Assembly: GCA_002376325.1 (NCBI GenBank)
Contig: DFMR01000198.1
Span: forward strand, 1-16,068
Source: Proteobacteria bacterium UBA3588
GTDB lineage: Bacteria > Pseudomonadota > Gammaproteobacteria > Thiohalomonadales > Thiohalomonadaceae
Length of the DNA stretch: 16,068 nt
Reading direction: 5' to 3'
In this document: in pieces, positions 13,298 through 16,068 of the stretch
Layout: every line of letters begins with the position of its first letter
How positions within the stretch are numbered: position 1 is the first letter of the stretch
Position numbers and translations under genes: made by a program
The notes under the pieces: generated by a model
What the model saw: the letters and a program-made list of their open reading frames with translations, nothing else
Told to the model about the DNA's origin: nothing
Databases searched by the model: none

Positions 13298-14565
13298 AGC
13301 TGGTGAAACCCAATCAGACGGACGGCGTGCCCATGCTGCGTCCGGTCAACAAATCCTCCAAGCTGGCCAACGTCTGCTACGACATCCGCGGGCCGGTGAT
13401 GGCGCGCTCCAAACAGATGGAGGAGGAGGGCCACCGCATCATCAAGCTGAACATCGGCAATCCCGCCTCGTTCGGCTTCGAGGCGCCCGACGAGATCATC
13501 CGCGACGTGATCCACAATCTGCCGGCCGCCTCGGGCTATTCGGACTCCAAGGGACTGTTCTCCGCGCGCAAGGCGATCATGCACTACACCCAGGGCAAGA
13601 AGATCGGCGGCGTGCAGCTGGAGGACATCTACGTCGGCAACGGTGTTTCGGAACTGATCGTGATGGCGATGCAGGCGCTGCTGGACGACGGCGACGAGGT
13701 GCTGGTGCCGGCGCCGGACTATCCGCTGTGGACCGCCGCCGTCTCCCTCGGCGGCGGCCGGCCGCGCCACTACATCTGCGACGAGCAGGCGGGCTGGCTG
13801 CCCGACCTGGACGACATCCGTTCCAAGATCACGCCCAATACCCGCGCCATCGTCATCATCAATCCCAACAACCCGACCGGCGCGGTCTATCCCGATGCGA
13901 TGCTGCTGGAACTGGTGGAGATCGCGCGCCAGCACCAGCTCATCGTCTACGCCGACGAGATCTACGACAAGGTGCTCTACGACGGCGTGCAGCACACCTC
14001 CATCGCCTCGCTGGCCGACGACGTGCTGTTCATCACTTTTAACGGCCTGTCCAAGAACTACCGCGCCGCCGGCTACCGCGCCGGCTGGCTGGTGGTCTCC
14101 GGCGACAAGCGCCATGCCGGCGACTACATCGAGGGGCTGACCATGCTCGCCTCGATGCGGCTCTGCTCCAACGTGCCGGCGCAGCACGCCATCCAGACGG
14201 CGCTGGGCGGCTATCAGAGCATCGATGACCTGGTGATGCCGGGCGGGCGACTGTACCGTCAGCGCGAATACACCTATGAGGCGCTCAACGCCATCCCCGG
14301 CGTCTCCTGCGTCAAGCCGCAAGGGGCTATGTACGCCTTTCCGCACCTCGATCCGAAGCTCTATCCCATCGATGATGACCGGCAGTTCATCCTCGAACTG
14401 TTGGAGGCGGAAAAGGTGCTGGTGGTGCAGGGGACGGGATTCAACTGGCCGCAGCCCGACCACCTGCGGTTGGTATTCCTGCCCAATCTCGACGAGATGA
14501 CCGAGGCGTTGACCCGTTTTGCCCGTTTTCTCGATCAGTATCGTAAACGCCATCACGGCGGTTGA
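13294..14565 (+). CDS. alaA: Glutamate-pyruvate aminotransferase AlaA
   Basis: 423 residues from GTG 13294, which has AAGGA 9 bases upstream and overlaps the alaC stop; ATG 13333 would give exactly the E. coli-like N terminus and is the alternative. Strong similarity to E. coli AlaA (YfbQ): KSSKLANVCYDIRGPVMARS (20-39), KLNIGNPASFGFEAPDEI (51-68), VPAPDYPLWTAAVSLG (138-153), NPNNPTGAVY (190-199), YADEIYDKVLYD (219-230) and the PLP lysine K254 in NGLSKNYRAAGYRAGW. It is a cytoplasmic alanine-forming transaminase. Having alaC and alaA fused in one overlapping pair is unusual compared with E. coli, where they are far apart. Confidence 0.95.
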   Translation: MKLVKPNQTDGVPMLRPVNKSSKLANVCYDIRGPVMARSKQMEEEGHRIIKLNIGNPASFGFEAPDEIIRDVIHNLPAASGYSDSKGLFSARKAIMHYTQGKKIGGVQLEDIYVGNGVSELIVMAMQALLDDGDEVLVPAPDYPLWTAAVSLGGGRPRHYICDEQAGWLPDLDDIRSKITPNTRAIVIINPNNPTGAVYPDAMLLELVEIARQHQLIVYADEIYDKVLYDGVQHTSIASLADDVLFITFNGLSKNYRAAGYRAGWLVVSGDKRHAGDYIEGLTMLASMRLCSNVPAQHAIQTALGGYQSIDDLVMPGGRLYRQREYTYEALNAIPGVSCVKPQGAMYAFPHLDPKLYPIDDDRQFILELLEAEKVLVVQGTGFNWPQPDHLRLVFLPNLDEMTEALTRFARFLDQYRKRHHGG

Positions 14566-14598
14566 ACCAAGAACAACAGTCAGCAGGAAAAAGTCGCT

Positions 14599-15909
14599 AT
14601 GAACCCCGTTAAAGTAGGATTGCTGGGCCTCGGTACCGTCGGTGGCGGCACCGTCAATGTGTTGCAGCGCAACGCCGAGGAGATCGCCCGCCGTGCCGGT
14701 CGCGGCATCGTGATCAGCCACGCCGCGGCGCGCGACATCACCAAGGCGCGCATCTGCGACACCGCCGGCATCACCCTGACCACCGACCCGCGCGAGGTGG
14801 TGGACAATCCCGAGATCGAGATTGTCGTTGAACTGATCGGCGGCGACGGCCTGGCACGGGAGATGGTCAATCGTGCCATCGACAACGGCAAGCACGTGGT
14901 GACCGCCAACAAGGCGCTGATCGCCAAGCACGGCAACCAGATCTTCGCCAAGGCGCAGCAGAAGGGCGTGGTGGTGGCGTTCGAGGCGGCGGTGGCCGGC
15001 GGCATCCCCATCATCAAGGCGATCCGCGAAGGGCTGACGGCCAACCGCATCGAGTGGCTGGCCGGTATCATCAACGGCACCGGCAACTTCATCCTCACCG
15101 AGATGCGCGACAAGGGGCGCGATTTCGCCGACGTGCTGGCGGAGGCGCAGCGTCTCGGTTATGCGGAAGCGGATCCTACCTTCGACGTGGAGGGGATCGA
15201 CGCGGCCCACAAACTGACCATCCTGGCGGCCATCGCCTTCGGTATCCCGTTGCAATTCGACAAGGTGTATACCGACGGCATCACCCACATCACCCGTGCG
15301 GATGTGGCCTACGCGGAGCAGCTCGGTTACCGCATCAAGCATCTGGGCATCGCGCGCCGTACCAACGGCGGCATCGAACTGCGCGTCCATCCGACCCTGA
15401 TCCCCGCGCGCCGCCTCATCGCCAACGTCGACGGCGTGATGAACGCGGTGCTGGTGAATGGCGACGCGGTCGGTCCGACCCTGTATTATGGCGCCGGTGC
15501 CGGCGCCGAGCCGACCGCTTCGGCGGTGGTGGCCGACCTGGTGGACGTGGTGCGCGCACTGACCACCGACCCCGGCAACCGGGTACCGCACCTGGCATTC
15601 CAGCCCGATGCCCTGCACGATATTCCGATCCTGCCGATGGAGGAGGTGAATACCGCCTACTACCTGCGCTTGCAGGCGGAGGACCGCCCCGGGGTGCTGG
15701 CCGACGTCACGCGTCTGCTGGGCGACGCCGACATCAGCATCGAGGCGGTGATCCAGAAGGAGCCTGCCGAGGGCGACAGCACGGTGCCCGTGATCCTGCT
15801 GACCCGGCGCGTGCTGGAGCGGCAGATGAACCAGGCCATCGCCGCCATCGAGGCGCTGGACGCCATCCACCGACCGGTGATGCGGATGCGGGTGGAGAGC
15901 TTGAAATAG
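14599..15909 (+). CDS. hom: Homoserine dehydrogenase (monofunctional, with ACT domain)
   Basis: 436 residues starting at ATG 14599 with AGGA about 10 bases upstream, 33 bases after alaA. It reduces aspartate semialdehyde to homoserine with NAD(P)H, the branch point to threonine and methionine. The nucleotide-binding GLGTVGGG is at 10-17. VTANKALIAKHG follows at 101-112, then FEAAVAGGIPIIKAI (128-142), GIINGTGNFIL (156-166) and EADPTFDVEGIDAAHKLTIL (190-209). D201 and K205 fit the catalytic pair. A C-terminal ACT domain (about 353-430, starting AYYLRLQAEDRPGVLADV) would sense threonine. There is no aspartokinase part. In relatives thrC often follows; here a repeat occupies the next 100 bases and the window ends. 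Confidence 0.97.
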   Translation: MNPVKVGLLGLGTVGGGTVNVLQRNAEEIARRAGRGIVISHAAARDITKARICDTAGITLTTDPREVVDNPEIEIVVELIGGDGLAREMVNRAIDNGKHVVTANKALIAKHGNQIFAKAQQKGVVVAFEAAVAGGIPIIKAIREGLTANRIEWLAGIINGTGNFILTEMRDKGRDFADVLAEAQRLGYAEADPTFDVEGIDAAHKLTILAAIAFGIPLQFDKVYTDGITHITRADVAYAEQLGYRIKHLGIARRTNGGIELRVHPTLIPARRLIANVDGVMNAVLVNGDAVGPTLYYGAGAGAEPTASAVVADLVDVVRALTTDPGNRVPHLAFQPDALHDIPILPMEEVNTAYYLRLQAEDRPGVLADVTRLLGDADISIEAVIQKEPAEGDSTVPVILLTRRVLERQMNQAIAAIEALDAIHRPVMRMRVESLK

Positions 15910-15955
15910 AGGTTGCCGTGGCCGACGGCCTGGGCGCCGTTGGTGTAATCAACAA

Positions 15956-16068
15956 GGTACGAGATACGAGGTACTAGGGACGAGGGAATGGGTGCGCTAC
16001 GCGCACGGTGTTGTATGAATTGGGTACGAGCGTAGCGAGTTCATCCCCTCGTCCCTCGCATCTCGTCC
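15956..16068. repeat. Long imperfect inverted repeat after hom (continues past right edge)
   Basis: The left arm (15956 to about 16006) contains ACGAGATACGAGG, AGGGACGAGGGAATG and GCGCTACGCGC. The right arm (about 16021-16068), read in reverse complement, contains GGACGAGATGCGAGG, GGGACGAGGGGATG and TCGCTACGCTCG in the same order. The whole is an element with arms of about 50 bases and a short AT-richer centre. A small perfect hairpin, GTGCGC-TAC-GCGCAC, lies in the left arm. It looks like a dispersed intergenic palindromic repeat. It is cut by the window end. Confidence 0.6.

Noticed and set aside
13246..15870. Very long minus-strand open frame (874 codons) opposite alaA and hom
   Set aside because: Its His/Asp/Arg/Val-rich, repetitive composition is typical of an antisense frame over GC-rich genes; both plus-strand genes are certain.
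15918..15977. 19-codon ORF starting GTG after hom with a GAGG upstream
   Set aside because: Too short, runs into the repeat element, and does not resemble the start of thrC; nothing supports translation.

Overview
The window looks like the chromosome of a moderately GC-rich gammaproteobacterium outside the enterics. The main evidence is the block surE-pcm-nlpD-rpoS, a classic gammaproteobacterial order, with an RpoS that carries the family's hallmark region-2 sequence. Next to it is an alanine/threonine block (alaC-alaA-hom) of a kind I associate with non-enteric members. No tRNA, rRNA, CRISPR array, insertion sequence or phage gene is visible. The species cannot be named from the sequence.

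Layout. (1) 1-3704, minus strand: a tripartite RND efflux operon in the order TolC-type outer membrane protein, periplasmic adaptor, RND pump. The pump runs off the left edge. Every junction is a 4-base ATGA overlap. A previously unlisted 28-codon leader ORF with a consensus Shine-Dalgarno sequence precedes the operon and ends in the same kind of overlap. (2) 4007-5204, minus: a SigZ-type ECF sigma factor with a cysteine-bearing tail, a small orphan ORF, and an OsmC-like protein lacking the second family cysteine. (3) 5205-5673: a non-coding stretch unusually rich in inverted repeats. It includes a perfect 18-bp palindrome beside a candidate promoter that points at the sigma gene. (4) 5674-8004, minus: a methyl-accepting chemotaxis protein and a Smr-domain protein. 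(5) 8124-11409, plus: surE, pcm, nlpD and rpoS, the stationary-phase and survival cluster. (6) 11426-11543: an inverted-repeat element between convergent genes. (7) 11554-11976, minus: a Mth938-like protein. (8) 12110-15909, plus: two alanine aminotransferases and homoserine dehydrogenase behind a good sigma-70 promoter. (9) 15956 to the right edge: a long imperfect inverted repeat that probably continues outside.

How the parts work together. The first operon encodes a complete envelope-spanning exporter whose translation looks chained from a leader peptide. The sigZ-orf-osmC group looks like a small redox or electrophile response unit with no visible anti-sigma factor. The surE-pcm-nlpD-rpoS group covers nucleotide salvage, protein repair, cell-wall amidase activation and the general stress sigma factor. 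The alaC-alaA-hom group connects pyruvate/alanine amination with the aspartate-to-threonine/methionine branch. Most of the window is ordinary core chromosome. The features worth a second look are the efflux leader ORF, the palindromic sigZ upstream region and the two intergenic inverted-repeat elements.
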